A stretch of DNA of 5,604 nucleotides from positions 1 to 5,604 of the forward strand of contig JAVEYA010000130.1 of the NCBI GenBank assembly GCA_034003745.1, in the 5' to 3' direction. Made by a program: the position numbers and the translations under genes. Under the pieces are notes generated by a model. It was not told the DNA's origin. It did not search any database and saw nothing but the letters and a program-made list of their open reading frames with translations. Source of the DNA: JAVEYA01 sp034003745 (GTDB lineage: Bacteria > Bacillota > Peptococcia > DRI-13 > PHAD01). The stretch's first letter is position 1; every line of letters starts with the position of its first letter. Of this stretch, positions 1 through 5,604 are shown piece by piece.

Positions 1-605
1 TAAGCTTTACCCACCCTGTCCCAGCGATTATCCCGGTCCATCGCATAGTAGCGCCCCATGACGGTGGCGATTTTTCCTATGCCCAGGTCCTGCCGTTTCG
101 CTTCCAGCGCGATGATATATTCCTTGGCGTTGGCGGGCGGTACATCCCGCCCATCCAGGAGAATATGCAGATATACCTTGGAGAGCTTGCGTTCGGCAGC
201 CATTTCCAGCAACGCAAAAAGATGTTCTATATGGCTGTGGACGCCGCCGTCGGAGAGCAATCCCAGAAGATGTAAAGCCTTATCCGGCGCAGCCGCCCGC
301 TCAAAAGCCTCCAGCAAAACAGGGTTTTTCCGGAACTCCCCGTCTTTAATGGCTTTATGGATACGCGTCAGTTCCTGATAAACAATTCTCCCTGCGCCGA
401 TATTCAGATGGCCCACTTCCGAATTGCCCATCTGCCCCGCGGGCAGGCCTACCTCTTCTCCGGAAGCCTGCAATTGGGTATGCGGGTATTGCTTCATGAG
501 CCTGTCATAGCACGGTTTATTGGCCTGTGCGATGGCATTGCCGAGCGTGCTCGCGGAGATTCCCCAACCGTCCAGGATAACCAATACGACCGGCCGATAC
601 GGCAT
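1..605 (-). CDS. gpmI: 2,3-bisphosphoglycerate-independent phosphoglycerate mutase, 5' part (runs off left edge)
   Basis: Cytoplasmic cofactor-independent mutase that interconverts 3-phosphoglycerate and 2-phosphoglycerate through a phosphoserine intermediate, using two Mn(II) ions. The window holds the first 201 codons plus 2 nt, about 40% of a usual protein of roughly 510 residues; the 3' end lies beyond the left edge. Family residues seen are metal ligand D12 in LDGWG, nucleophile S62 in MGNSEVGH, H123 in GGVHSH, R153-D154 in DGRDVPP, and R185 and R191 in GRYYAMDR. This numbering matches the Geobacillus enzyme as I know it. The fragment covers the first part of the phosphatase-like domain and the start of the inserted transferase domain. 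The ATG at 605 follows a GAGGAGGA Shine-Dalgarno at 619-612 with a 6-nt gap. It lies 46 nt after tpiA with no terminator between, so it is probably cotranscribed. The reading frame is intact to the edge. Confidence 0.96.
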   Translation of the reverse strand, partial: MPYRPVVLVILDGWGISASTLGNAIAQANKPCYDRLMKQYPHTQLQASGEEVGLPAGQMGNSEVGHLNIGAGRIVYQELTRIHKAIKDGEFRKNPVLLEAFERAAAPDKALHLLGLLSDGGVHSHIEHLFALLEMAAERKLSKVYLHILLDGRDVPPANAKEYIIALEAKRQDLGIGKIATVMGRYYAMDRDNRWDRVGKA

Positions 606-651
606 GTTTGTTCCTCCTCGTGAATCAGTGCAGCTTAACTATATTATTCTA

Positions 652-1422
652 TCAGGTAACGGATCTCTTGTCAGCGTTTTTTATAATGGTATACAGAGAA
701 TCTATCTCCAGACCGGCGCCGCCGATCAAGCCTCCGTCGATATCGGCCTGGTCGAAATATTCGCCTGCATTGTCCGGTTTGACACTGCCGCCGTACTGTA
801 TCCTGACGGCTTCAGCCGCTCTTCTGCCATATTCCTCACTGACCAGCTTCCGGATATAGGCAATCGTCTCCTGTGCATCCTGTACAGTAGCATTGACTCC
901 CGTGCCGATGGCCCAGACCGGCTCGTAGGCAATAACCAACTGACGGATGTCTTTTTCCGCCACATCTTTCAAAGAACCCAACAGTTGCTCTTTACAGACG
1001 CTTTCCGTACGGCCGCTTTGTTTTTCTTCCAGCGTCTCGCCGATGCACAGAAAAGGAATTAATCCATGGGCAAAGGCTGCTTTCACTTTCTGGTTGATAA
1101 ACTCGTTACTCTCTTTAAAAATATGCCGCCGCTCCGAATGTCCCAAAATAACATGGCTGCAACCCGCATCCAGAAGCATGGCCGGGGATACTTCCCCGGT
1201 AAAAGCGCCTTTGGGTTGCGGATGCATATTTTGAGCGCCCAGCTTCAAGCCCTTCCCGCGCAGAAAGCCGCTAACGGCAGCCAGCGCGGTAAAGGCAGGA
1301 AAGATAACGACTTCCACCCTTCTATAAAGCGCATTGTTCGCAGGAAAATCCGCCGCAAAAGCCGTGGCTTCCCCAATGGTTTTATGCATTTTCCAATTAG
1401 CGCCGATGATTGGGATACGCAT
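652..1422 (-). CDS. tpiA: triosephosphate isomerase
   Basis: Cytoplasmic TIM-barrel enzyme interconverting dihydroxyacetone phosphate and glyceraldehyde-3-phosphate. At 256 residues it is full length for the family (about 250). The N-terminal GANWKMHK motif supplies N9 and catalytic K11. Electrophile H95 is in ILGHSERR, and catalytic base E167 is in AYEPVWAIGTG. The phosphate-gripping loop follows E167, and the C-terminal IQYGGSVK (208-215) and GLIGGAGL (231-238) phosphate-binding loops are present. AQNMHPQPKGAFTGEVS (63-79) matches the usual subunit-interface segment. The ATG at 1422 is preceded by a strong purine tract, GAGGAGGGGG, at 1436-1427. The gene lies 27 nt after pgk and 46 nt before gpmI, inside the glycolytic operon. 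All catalytic residues are intact and nothing looks atypical. Confidence 0.98.
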   Translation of the reverse strand: MRIPIIGANWKMHKTIGEATAFAADFPANNALYRRVEVVIFPAFTALAAVSGFLRGKGLKLGAQNMHPQPKGAFTGEVSPAMLLDAGCSHVILGHSERRHIFKESNEFINQKVKAAFAHGLIPFLCIGETLEEKQSGRTESVCKEQLLGSLKDVAEKDIRQLVIAYEPVWAIGTGVNATVQDAQETIAYIRKLVSEEYGRRAAEAVRIQYGGSVKPDNAGEYFDQADIDGGLIGGAGLEIDSLYTIIKNADKRSVT

Positions 1423-1449
1423 AATTCCCCCTCCTCTTCATTCTTCCGG

Positions 1450-2631
1450 TTAACTTTTATCCTGCAGAGCCGCTATGCCCGGCAAAATCCGTCCTTCCAG
1501 AAATTCCAAAGACGCGCCGCCGCCGGTGGAGATATGATAAATTCTTTCGCTCAAACCGGCTTTTTCCACTGCGGCCACTACATCGCCGCCGCCGATGACC
1601 GTTCTCGCCCCGGAATTGGCCGCCGCCGCGGCAATCCGGTTCGTGCCTTGTGCGAATTGCTCTATTTCGTAGACGCCCAGGGGGCCGTTCCACAACACAG
1701 TGGCCGCCTGCGCAATGATTTCACTGAATTCTTCCACAGTTTTCGGCCCGATATCCAAGGCCATCCAGCCCGGGGGAATGCTATCCACCGCTACCGTTTT
1801 TGTCTCTGCGTCTTCCTTTAGTTCCTGAGCCGCCACCACATCCTGCGGCAGAATAATCCCCCGGTCGGCGCCGCTATTCTTTAGCAGTGCCCGCGCTTCT
1901 TCCAGTACCTCATTTTCAACCAGGGACTTGGCCATATCGTAGCCGGCCGCTTTTAAGAGCGTGTTGGCCATCCCCCCGCCCACCAGGAGCGCGTCTACTT
2001 TCGGCAGCAGATTTTTGATGACCGGCAGCTTATCACTGACTTTGGCGCCGCCCAATACCGCAATGAAAGGTTTCCGCGGCTGCGTAACGGCTTCGGACAA
2101 AACGTTTATTTCCCTTTCCATTAACAGTCCGGCCACAGCCGGCAGATAATGGGCCACCCCTTCCGTGGAAGCGTGGGCGCGATGAGCCGCGCCGAAAGCG
2201 TCGTTGACATAAAGGTCAGCCAGTTGGGCTAAGCTTTGGCTCATCGCTGCGTCGTTTTTTTCTTCCCCGGGATAAAAGCGGGTATTCTCCAGGAGAATCG
2301 CCTGACCGGGCTTCATCCCGGCGATCCGGCGGACGGATTCTTCACCGCCGCAGTCCGGGGCAAAAAGGACTTCCCGTCCGAGCAGGCCGCTTAAATAGCG
2401 GGCTACGGGCTCCACACTGTATTCCGGAACCGGTTTTCCTGGGGGCCGGCCTAAATGCGTAAGCAAAATCACTTTGGCCCCGTTTTCCGTCAAATACTTG
2501 ATGGTAGGCAAAGACTTGACGATGCGTGTATCATCGGTAATACGGCCGTTTTCCATGGGGACGTTAAAGTCGACCCGGACTAAAACCTTCCTGCCGGCCA
2601 CCGTGACATCCCGAACGCTTTTTTTCTTCAA
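1450..2631 (-). CDS. pgk: phosphoglycerate kinase (TTG start)
   Basis: Cytoplasmic enzyme transferring the acyl phosphate of 1,3-bisphosphoglycerate to ADP, giving 3-phosphoglycerate and the first substrate-level ATP of lower glycolysis. At 393 residues it is the usual bacterial length. In order, it shows the substrate-binding RVDFNVP (19-25), TDDTRI with R36, HLGRP (59-63), ENTRFYPGEEKND (115-127) with R118, and NDAFGAAHRAHAS (143-155) with R151. Then come GGAKVSDK (194-201), NGPLGVYE (315-322) and the nucleotide-binding GGGD (347-350) and STGGGASLEFLEG (368-380). The start is TTG at 2631, giving MKKKSVRDV; it sits 8 nt from a full-strength AGGAGG, and no ATG occurs in frame until residue 26, which is inside conserved sequence. 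The gene lies 32 nt after gap and 27 nt before tpiA. Confidence 0.98.
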   Translation of the reverse strand: MKKKSVRDVTVAGRKVLVRVDFNVPMENGRITDDTRIVKSLPTIKYLTENGAKVILLTHLGRPPGKPVPEYSVEPVARYLSGLLGREVLFAPDCGGEESVRRIAGMKPGQAILLENTRFYPGEEKNDAAMSQSLAQLADLYVNDAFGAAHRAHASTEGVAHYLPAVAGLLMEREINVLSEAVTQPRKPFIAVLGGAKVSDKLPVIKNLLPKVDALLVGGGMANTLLKAAGYDMAKSLVENEVLEEARALLKNSGADRGIILPQDVVAAQELKEDAETKTVAVDSIPPGWMALDIGPKTVEEFSEIIAQAATVLWNGPLGVYEIEQFAQGTNRIAAAAANSGARTVIGGGDVVAAVEKAGLSERIYHISTGGGASLEFLEGRILPGIAALQDKS

Positions 2632-2638
2632 AAGAACA

Positions 2639-2647
2639 ACCTCCTTT
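2639..2647 (-). promoter_or_regulatory. pgk ribosome binding site
   Basis: AAAGGAGGT on the minus strand is complementary over all nine bases to the usual 16S rRNA 3' tail. The AGGAGG core ends 8 nt before the TTG at 2631. This site decides the unusual pgk start and may offset the weaker initiation expected from TTG. Confidence 0.85.
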
Positions 2648-2663
2648 GGGACGCTTCAGACGG

Positions 2664-3668
2664 TTACAGGCGCTCGGCGATATAGCCGGCCAGGTCGACG
2701 ACCCGGTTGGAATAGCCCCATTCATTATCATACCAGGCTACCACTTTGACCATAGTGCCGTCGAGAACCATGGTCGATAAGGCGTCCACAATAGAGGAAT
2801 AGGGGTTGCCGTTATAGTCGTGGGAGACCAGGGGCAGGTCGGAATAATCCAAAATTCCTTTTAAGGACCCCGCCGCCGCCTCTTTCAGGGCCGCGTTTAC
2901 TTCTTCCGCGGTAACGTTTTTGCCCAGGTCGGCCACAAAATCCACCACTGAGACATTGGGGGTAGGCACGCGCATGGCAAAACCGTTCAATTTTCCTTTC
3001 AGTTCAGGCAGCACCAGTGTAACCGCCTTCGCCGCCCCGGTGGTGGTCGGGATGATGGAAACCGCCGCCGCCCTGGCCCGGCGCAGGTCCGAATGGGGCA
3101 GGTCCAGGATTTTCTGATCATTGGTGTAGGAATGGACCGTCGTCATCAGTCCGCGCTGCACGGTGTATTTGTCGTGGAGTACCTTGACCACCGGAGCAAG
3201 ACAGTTGGTGGTGCAGGAAGCATTGGAAATGATATGATGGTTGGCTGCGTCATATTTATCATGGTTGACGCCCATGACAATGGTAATATCTTCGCCCTTG
3301 GCCGGCGCGGAAATGATTACTTTCTTCGCCCCCGCCGCCAAATGAGCGGCAGCCCTGTCCGCATCGGTGAAAAAGCCGGTGGATTCCACGGCAATATCCA
3401 CCCCGAGTTCTTTCCAGGGGAGTTTTGCCGGGTCACGTTCGGCAATAACTTGGATTTCCTTGCCGTTGACAATCAACGAATTGCCTTTCGCTTCCACCGT
3501 GCCGTCAAAAATACCATGTACGGAATCATACTTCAGAAGATGCGCTAAAGTTTTGGCGTCGGTCAAATCATTGACCGCCACGAAATCCAGGTTCGTATTT
3601 TTCTTCATCGCCGCCCGGAAGACGTTTCTGCCAATCCGTCCAAATCCGTTAATCCCTACTTTTTTCAT
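2664..3668 (-). CDS. gap: glyceraldehyde-3-phosphate dehydrogenase, NAD-dependent glycolytic type
   Basis: Cytoplasmic tetrameric enzyme that oxidises and phosphorylates glyceraldehyde-3-phosphate to 1,3-bisphosphoglycerate with reduction of NAD+. The protein has 334 residues, the family length. It shows the Rossmann motif GINGFGRIGR (5-14), catalytic C152 in ASCTTNCLAP, general base H179 in TTVHSYTNDQ, and the C-terminal WYDNEWGYSNRV (312-323). D34-L35 in AVNDLTD and L190-P191 in LDLPHSDLRR are the glycolytic GapA pattern known to favour NAD+, rather than the NADP-linked gluconeogenic GapB pattern. The ATG at 3668 is chosen because MKKVGINGFG is the standard N-terminus and a Shine-Dalgarno sits 9 nt upstream. 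A TTG at 3695 would add nine residues (MYRRKGLRV) without a binding site. It follows cggR by 45 nt and precedes pgk by 32 nt. Confidence 0.98.
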   Translation of the reverse strand: MKKVGINGFGRIGRNVFRAAMKKNTNLDFVAVNDLTDAKTLAHLLKYDSVHGIFDGTVEAKGNSLIVNGKEIQVIAERDPAKLPWKELGVDIAVESTGFFTDADRAAAHLAAGAKKVIISAPAKGEDITIVMGVNHDKYDAANHHIISNASCTTNCLAPVVKVLHDKYTVQRGLMTTVHSYTNDQKILDLPHSDLRRARAAAVSIIPTTTGAAKAVTLVLPELKGKLNGFAMRVPTPNVSVVDFVADLGKNVTAEEVNAALKEAAAGSLKGILDYSDLPLVSHDYNGNPYSSIVDALSTMVLDGTMVKVVAWYDNEWGYSNRVVDLAGYIAERL

Positions 3669-3677
3669 TACTCTTAA

Positions 3678-3684
3678 CCCCTTT
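3678..3684 (-). promoter_or_regulatory. gap ribosome binding site
   Basis: AAAGGGG on the minus strand ends 9 nt before the ATG at 3668 and fixes that start over the in-frame TTG at 3695. It lacks the GGAGG core seen at the other genes of the operon, so pairing with 16S rRNA would rely on G-U or partial matches. Confidence 0.7.
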
Positions 3685-3713
3685 CGTCTGTACAATATAT
3701 ATTTTTCATTTTA

Positions 3714-4739
3714 TTACCGCAGTAAATCACGGATCCGTTCCGCCGCCCCCTGGTCCGTAAAAAGGATATCGACGAAACCGTGTTTTAAAACTGCCAGGAT
3801 AGCCTCCGCCTTGCCGGTCCCTCCGGCTGCCGCCGCTACCAGATCCAGTTTGGCCAATTCCTCCAACGGCGGGCCGACGGTAGGTATGGTTTTCACCACC
3901 GAACCGTCCGCAGCGAAAAAGTTGCCGAAGACTTCTCCGGCCGGTTGTTTTGCCGTTCCGGCGAAAAGCTTTTCCCAGCTTAGGTCGCGCCGCCGGACAA
4001 TTTCCGCAGGAATTCCGATTCCGTGCAGCAGGATATCGGCGTGCCGGGACAAGGTGACCACTTCCTGTACTTTGCTTTCCTTCATCAAGCGGTCCAGCAT
4101 TTCTTCCGGGAGACCGTCGGGCACGTGCAGCAGGCGGTAGGAAGCGCCCAGCCGATGGGCCGTCTCGGCCGCGATGGTATTGGCCTGAATCTCCACATCC
4201 TCGCCCAGGCCGCCGCGGGCCGGTACCACCAAGACATTCTTTTTGCCCGCACCGGCAGGCAAATGCCGCGCCATTTCCGCCATCGTCGTCCCGCCGGTTA
4301 CGGCAATGACCCAATCGTCTTGGACGCTTTCGCGGACAAAGCGCGCAGTGAGCTTGCCCAGTTCCTGAAATACAGCCGGGTCGGCGTCGGTATCACCCGG
4401 TACAATATGAACCCCTTTCAGTCCGGTTTGGGCCGTCAGCTCTTTTTCCAAAGCATGCAAACCCAATAATTCATGCACAAACAGACCCAGTTTAGGGAAA
4501 AGCGCTTCGCAGGCCGGGGTCAACGAAACACCGGCGGAATTGGCGGTAATCAATTGCCTGTTTTTTAAGAAGTCCAGCTCCCCGCGTACCACCCTTTCGC
4601 CCAGGCCCAATTGCTCGGCCAGCGCCCGTCGACCCAGCGGCTGGTTATTCTTGATGGTTCGCAGTATATTATGCCGCCGTTCGAGCAAATCTATTATTTC
4701 CGGCGTAAACTCCCGCAACAGACGGACCGAATCAGACAT
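3714..4739 (-). CDS. cggR: central glycolytic genes regulator (SorC/DeoR-type repressor)
   Basis: DNA-binding repressor of the downstream gap-pgk-tpiA-gpm operon; in Bacillus subtilis it is released by fructose-1,6-bisphosphate. At 341 residues it matches the family (about 340). The N-terminal winged-helix region spans about residues 24-75, with the HTH at about 35-60 (QPLGRRALAEQLGLGERVVR). The C-terminal effector domain (about 90-341) is the sugar-binding fold of the SorC family. It shows TGGTT (148-152), PARGGLGEDV (173-182) with R175, R250, E269, AGGTGKAEAI (305-314) with K310, and TDQGAA (328-333). These sit at the positions I recall as fructose-bisphosphate contacts in B. subtilis CggR, so the ligand site looks intact. 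The ATG at 4739 follows GGGGAGGA at suitable spacing. The gene ends in tandem TAA-TAA at 3716-3711 and is the first gene of the operon it probably controls, implying autoregulation. Confidence 0.96.
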   Translation of the reverse strand: MSDSVRLLREFTPEIIDLLERRHNILRTIKNNQPLGRRALAEQLGLGERVVRGELDFLKNRQLITANSAGVSLTPACEALFPKLGLFVHELLGLHALEKELTAQTGLKGVHIVPGDTDADPAVFQELGKLTARFVRESVQDDWVIAVTGGTTMAEMARHLPAGAGKKNVLVVPARGGLGEDVEIQANTIAAETAHRLGASYRLLHVPDGLPEEMLDRLMKESKVQEVVTLSRHADILLHGIGIPAEIVRRRDLSWEKLFAGTAKQPAGEVFGNFFAADGSVVKTIPTVGPPLEELAKLDLVAAAAGGTGKAEAILAVLKHGFVDILFTDQGAAERIRDLLR

Positions 4740-4770
4740 TTGCGTCCTCCCCTGGCCATTTTTTGTCCCA
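4735..4770 (-). promoter_or_regulatory. candidate CggR operator overlapping the cggR start
   Basis: The B. subtilis CggR operator, as I recall it, is two direct repeats: CGGGAC-N6-TGTC-N4-CGGGAC-N6-TGTC. On the minus strand, 4770-4735 reads TGGGAC-N6-TGGC-N4-GGAGGA-N6-TGTC. The spacing is identical and 14 of 20 defined bases match, with the third block poor. Letting that block slide by one base gives GGAC-N5-TGTC, a better half-site. The element lies downstream of the inferred transcription start and covers the cggR Shine-Dalgarno and first codons, so a bound repressor could block elongation. The third block is also the Shine-Dalgarno, so some of its match or mismatch is constrained by translation. 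This is inference from pattern only. Confidence 0.4.
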
Positions 4771-4810
4771 CTAAATTTATAAAAATAGGCGCAACAAAGT
4801 CTCTTCTATA

Positions 4811-4839
4811 AATGTATCAAACCTGCCGGCAACTTACAA
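4811..4839 (-). promoter_or_regulatory. candidate sigma-A promoter of the cggR-gap-pgk-tpiA-gpmI operon
   Basis: On the minus strand, -35 TTGTAA (4839-4834) and -10 TACATT (4816-4811) are separated by 17 nt. Each hexamer matches the consensus at 4 of 6 bases, and a TG at 4819-4818 gives an extended -10 (TGA-TACATT). Transcription would begin near 4804, leaving a leader of about 65 nt before cggR. An overlapping alternative is TTGCCG (4832-4827) with TATAGA (4810-4805), spacer 16. The position between the rpoN terminator and cggR makes a promoter here very likely; the exact hexamers are less certain. Confidence 0.5.
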
Positions 4840-4845
4840 GGTACT

Positions 4846-4870
4846 CTTGTTAAATTTAAGTAAATAAACT
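4846..4870 (-). promoter_or_regulatory. AT-rich UP-like tract upstream of the -35
   Basis: A 25-nt tract with alternating A and T runs, including the palindrome TTAAATTTAA (4859-4850), lies just upstream of the candidate -35 at 4839. Its composition contrasts sharply with the GC-rich genes around it. This is the position where the RNA polymerase alpha subunit contacts UP elements, which would suit a highly expressed glycolytic operon. It supports the promoter call but is not diagnostic. Confidence 0.35.
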
Positions 4871-4898
4871 TCGGGGATCATGCATTCATAAAAAGACG

Positions 4899-4928
4899 AA
4901 AAAAGAGGGACAATGCACCTGTCCCTCT
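4899..4928 (-). terminator. Rho-independent terminator of rpoN
   Basis: On the minus strand a perfect 9-bp stem, AGAGGGACA (4928-4920) paired with TGTCCCTCT (4912-4904), encloses a 7-nt loop and runs into a T tract (4904-4899, its first base shared with the stem), with a second T run shortly after. It begins 7 nt past the rpoN stop codon. No T run follows the stem on the plus strand, so it acts in one direction. It should insulate the glycolytic operon from rpoN transcription. Confidence 0.93.
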
Positions 4929-4935
4929 GTCCTAC

Positions 4936-5604
4936 TCATTGATAGCGCTTGCGAAAGCCCGTATTGGGGATGTTCATTTCTTCGCGGTACTTGGTAACCG
5001 TACGGCGCGCTATGCTGATACCGCGCTCCTGCAGAATATTGGTGATCTTCTGATCACTGTACGGCTTGGTCGGCTCTTCTTCCTTGATGATTTCCTGGAG
5101 CAGGCGCTTGATGCTTTCGGAGGAGGCTGATTCGCCGCTTTCCGTCTGCAGTCCGGAGTTAAAGAAGAATTTAAAATCAAAGATACCGTGGGGCGTCTGA
5201 ATATATTTATTATCGGTAGCCCGGCTGACTGTCGATTCATGCACACTGATCTCATCAGCGATCTGCTTTAAGGTCAGCGGCTTCAAAACCTTTAGTCCGT
5301 GGTCGAAGAAAGGCCGTTGGATCTTCACCAGTGCGCTGGCAACCTTAAAAATAGTCATACGCCGCTGCTCGATACTTCTGATCAGCCAAAGGGCCTGATG
5401 CAGCTTGTTTTCTACGAAATTACGCGTAGAGTCGTCGGTATTGCTGCTTTTTTTCAGAATGGAACTGTACGCTTTATTAATGGTCAGATGCGGGATATGG
5501 TTATCATTTAAATAAATGATATAATCGTCTTCAATCCGTTCCACTGTCACATCAGGGATAATATAGCGTATTTCACCGCCGCCAAAGGAGGCCCCGGGCT
5601 TGGG
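4936..5604 (-). CDS. rpoN: RNA polymerase sigma-54 factor, C-terminal part (5' end beyond right edge)
   Basis: Sigma-54 (SigL in Bacillus) directs core polymerase to -24/-12 promoters that need an AAA+ enhancer-binding activator. The window holds the last 222 residues, about half of a typical protein of some 430-480. The frame is open to the right edge and begins PKPGASFGGGEIRYIIPDV, a conserved stretch of the core-binding domain. The HTH region LTLKQIADEISVHESTVSRA and following NKYIQTPHGIFDFKFFF span about fragment residues 110-148 and recognise the -12 element. The RpoN box, ARRTVTKYRE (fragment 199-208, bases 5010-4981), recognises the -24 element; the common form has A where T sits at the sixth position. 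The gene ends with TGA at 4938-4936 and is followed at once by a terminator, so it belongs to a separate transcript from cggR. Confidence 0.97.
   Translation of the reverse strand, partial: PKPGASFGGGEIRYIIPDVTVERIEDDYIIYLNDNHIPHLTINKAYSSILKKSSNTDDSTRNFVENKLHQALWLIRSIEQRRMTIFKVASALVKIQRPFFDHGLKVLKPLTLKQIADEISVHESTVSRATDNKYIQTPHGIFDFKFFFNSGLQTESGESASSESIKRLLQEIIKEEEPTKPYSDQKITNILQERGISIARRTVTKYREEMNIPNTGFRKRYQ

Noticed and set aside
606..651. Terminator or internal promoter between tpiA and gpmI.
   Set aside because: No stable stem with a T run and no paired -35/-10 is visible in the 46 nt; it reads as an ordinary intra-operon spacer.
3669..3695. An extended gap start at the TTG at 3695, adding nine residues.
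   Set aside because: It has no Shine-Dalgarno and the added residues are not family-like. The ATG at 3668 gives the canonical N-terminus with a binding site at 3684-3678.
3367..4140. Long plus-strand open frames (for example 3367-4140 and 1066-1821) antisense to gap/cggR and tpiA/pgk.
   Set aside because: They lie opposite well-identified conserved genes, have low-complexity serine/arginine/proline-rich translations and no ribosome binding sites or recognisable domains. They are shadows of GC-rich coding sequence.
4743..4770. Possible sigma-54 promoter for the operon: a GG-N10-GC spacing occurs at GGGACAAAAAATGGC.
   Set aside because: The flanking bases do not fit TGGCAC-N5-TTGC when the GG and GC are aligned, and the start point would fall inside the cggR Shine-Dalgarno. 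Adjacency to rpoN alone is not evidence.
4770..4785. TATAAA near 4776-4771 as a -10 box closer to cggR.
   Set aside because: No acceptable -35 lies 16-18 nt upstream; the tract is better explained as an AU-rich leader.
4740..4898. CcpA cre site or riboswitch in the cggR leader.
   Set aside because: No match to the cre consensus TGWAANCGNTNWCA was found, and the short AT-rich leader shows no conserved riboswitch core or antiterminator pair.

Overview
This window is a conserved central-metabolism locus, with every gene on the minus strand. Read in the direction of transcription (right to left), it holds the 3' half of rpoN (sigma-54), a Rho-independent terminator, a promoter/leader region, and then a tightly packed glycolytic operon cggR-gap-pgk-tpiA-gpmI. 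gpmI runs off the left edge. The gene order, the CggR-type repressor at the head of the operon, strong AGGAGG-type Shine-Dalgarno sites and the moderately GC-rich coding sequence indicate a Firmicute (Bacillota). rpoN directly upstream of cggR is, as far as I recall, an arrangement of Clostridia and Negativicutes rather than of Bacillus. I cannot name a genus from sequence alone.

Region by region: 5604-4936 is the C-terminal 222 residues of RpoN, including its helix-turn-helix and RpoN box. 4928-4899 is a 9-bp-stem intrinsic terminator that starts 7 nt past the rpoN stop. 4898-4740 is the only sizeable intergenic region; it carries an AT-rich UP-like tract, a plausible extended -10 promoter, a leader of about 65 nt and a candidate CggR operator that reaches the cggR start codon. 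4739-3714 is cggR. 3668-2664 is gap, 2631-1450 is pgk, 1422-652 is tpiA and 605-1 is the 5' part of gpmI. Gaps between operon genes are 27 to 46 nt, and I see no terminator or convincing promoter in any of them, so one polycistronic transcript is likely. No stretch over 300 bases lacks a gene.

Together the enzymes convert glyceraldehyde-3-phosphate/dihydroxyacetone phosphate to 2-phosphoglycerate: TpiA interconverts the triose phosphates, GapDH oxidises and phosphorylates, Pgk makes ATP, and GpmI isomerises 3-PG to 2-PG. Enolase would be the expected next gene beyond the left edge. CggR is the expected repressor, relieved by fructose-1,6-bisphosphate.

I found no mobile element, CRISPR array, RNA gene or undescribed system. 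The points worth a second look are regulatory: the operator candidate overlapping the cggR ribosome binding site, the choice of promoter, the TTG start of pgk, and the AU-rich cggR-gap junction.
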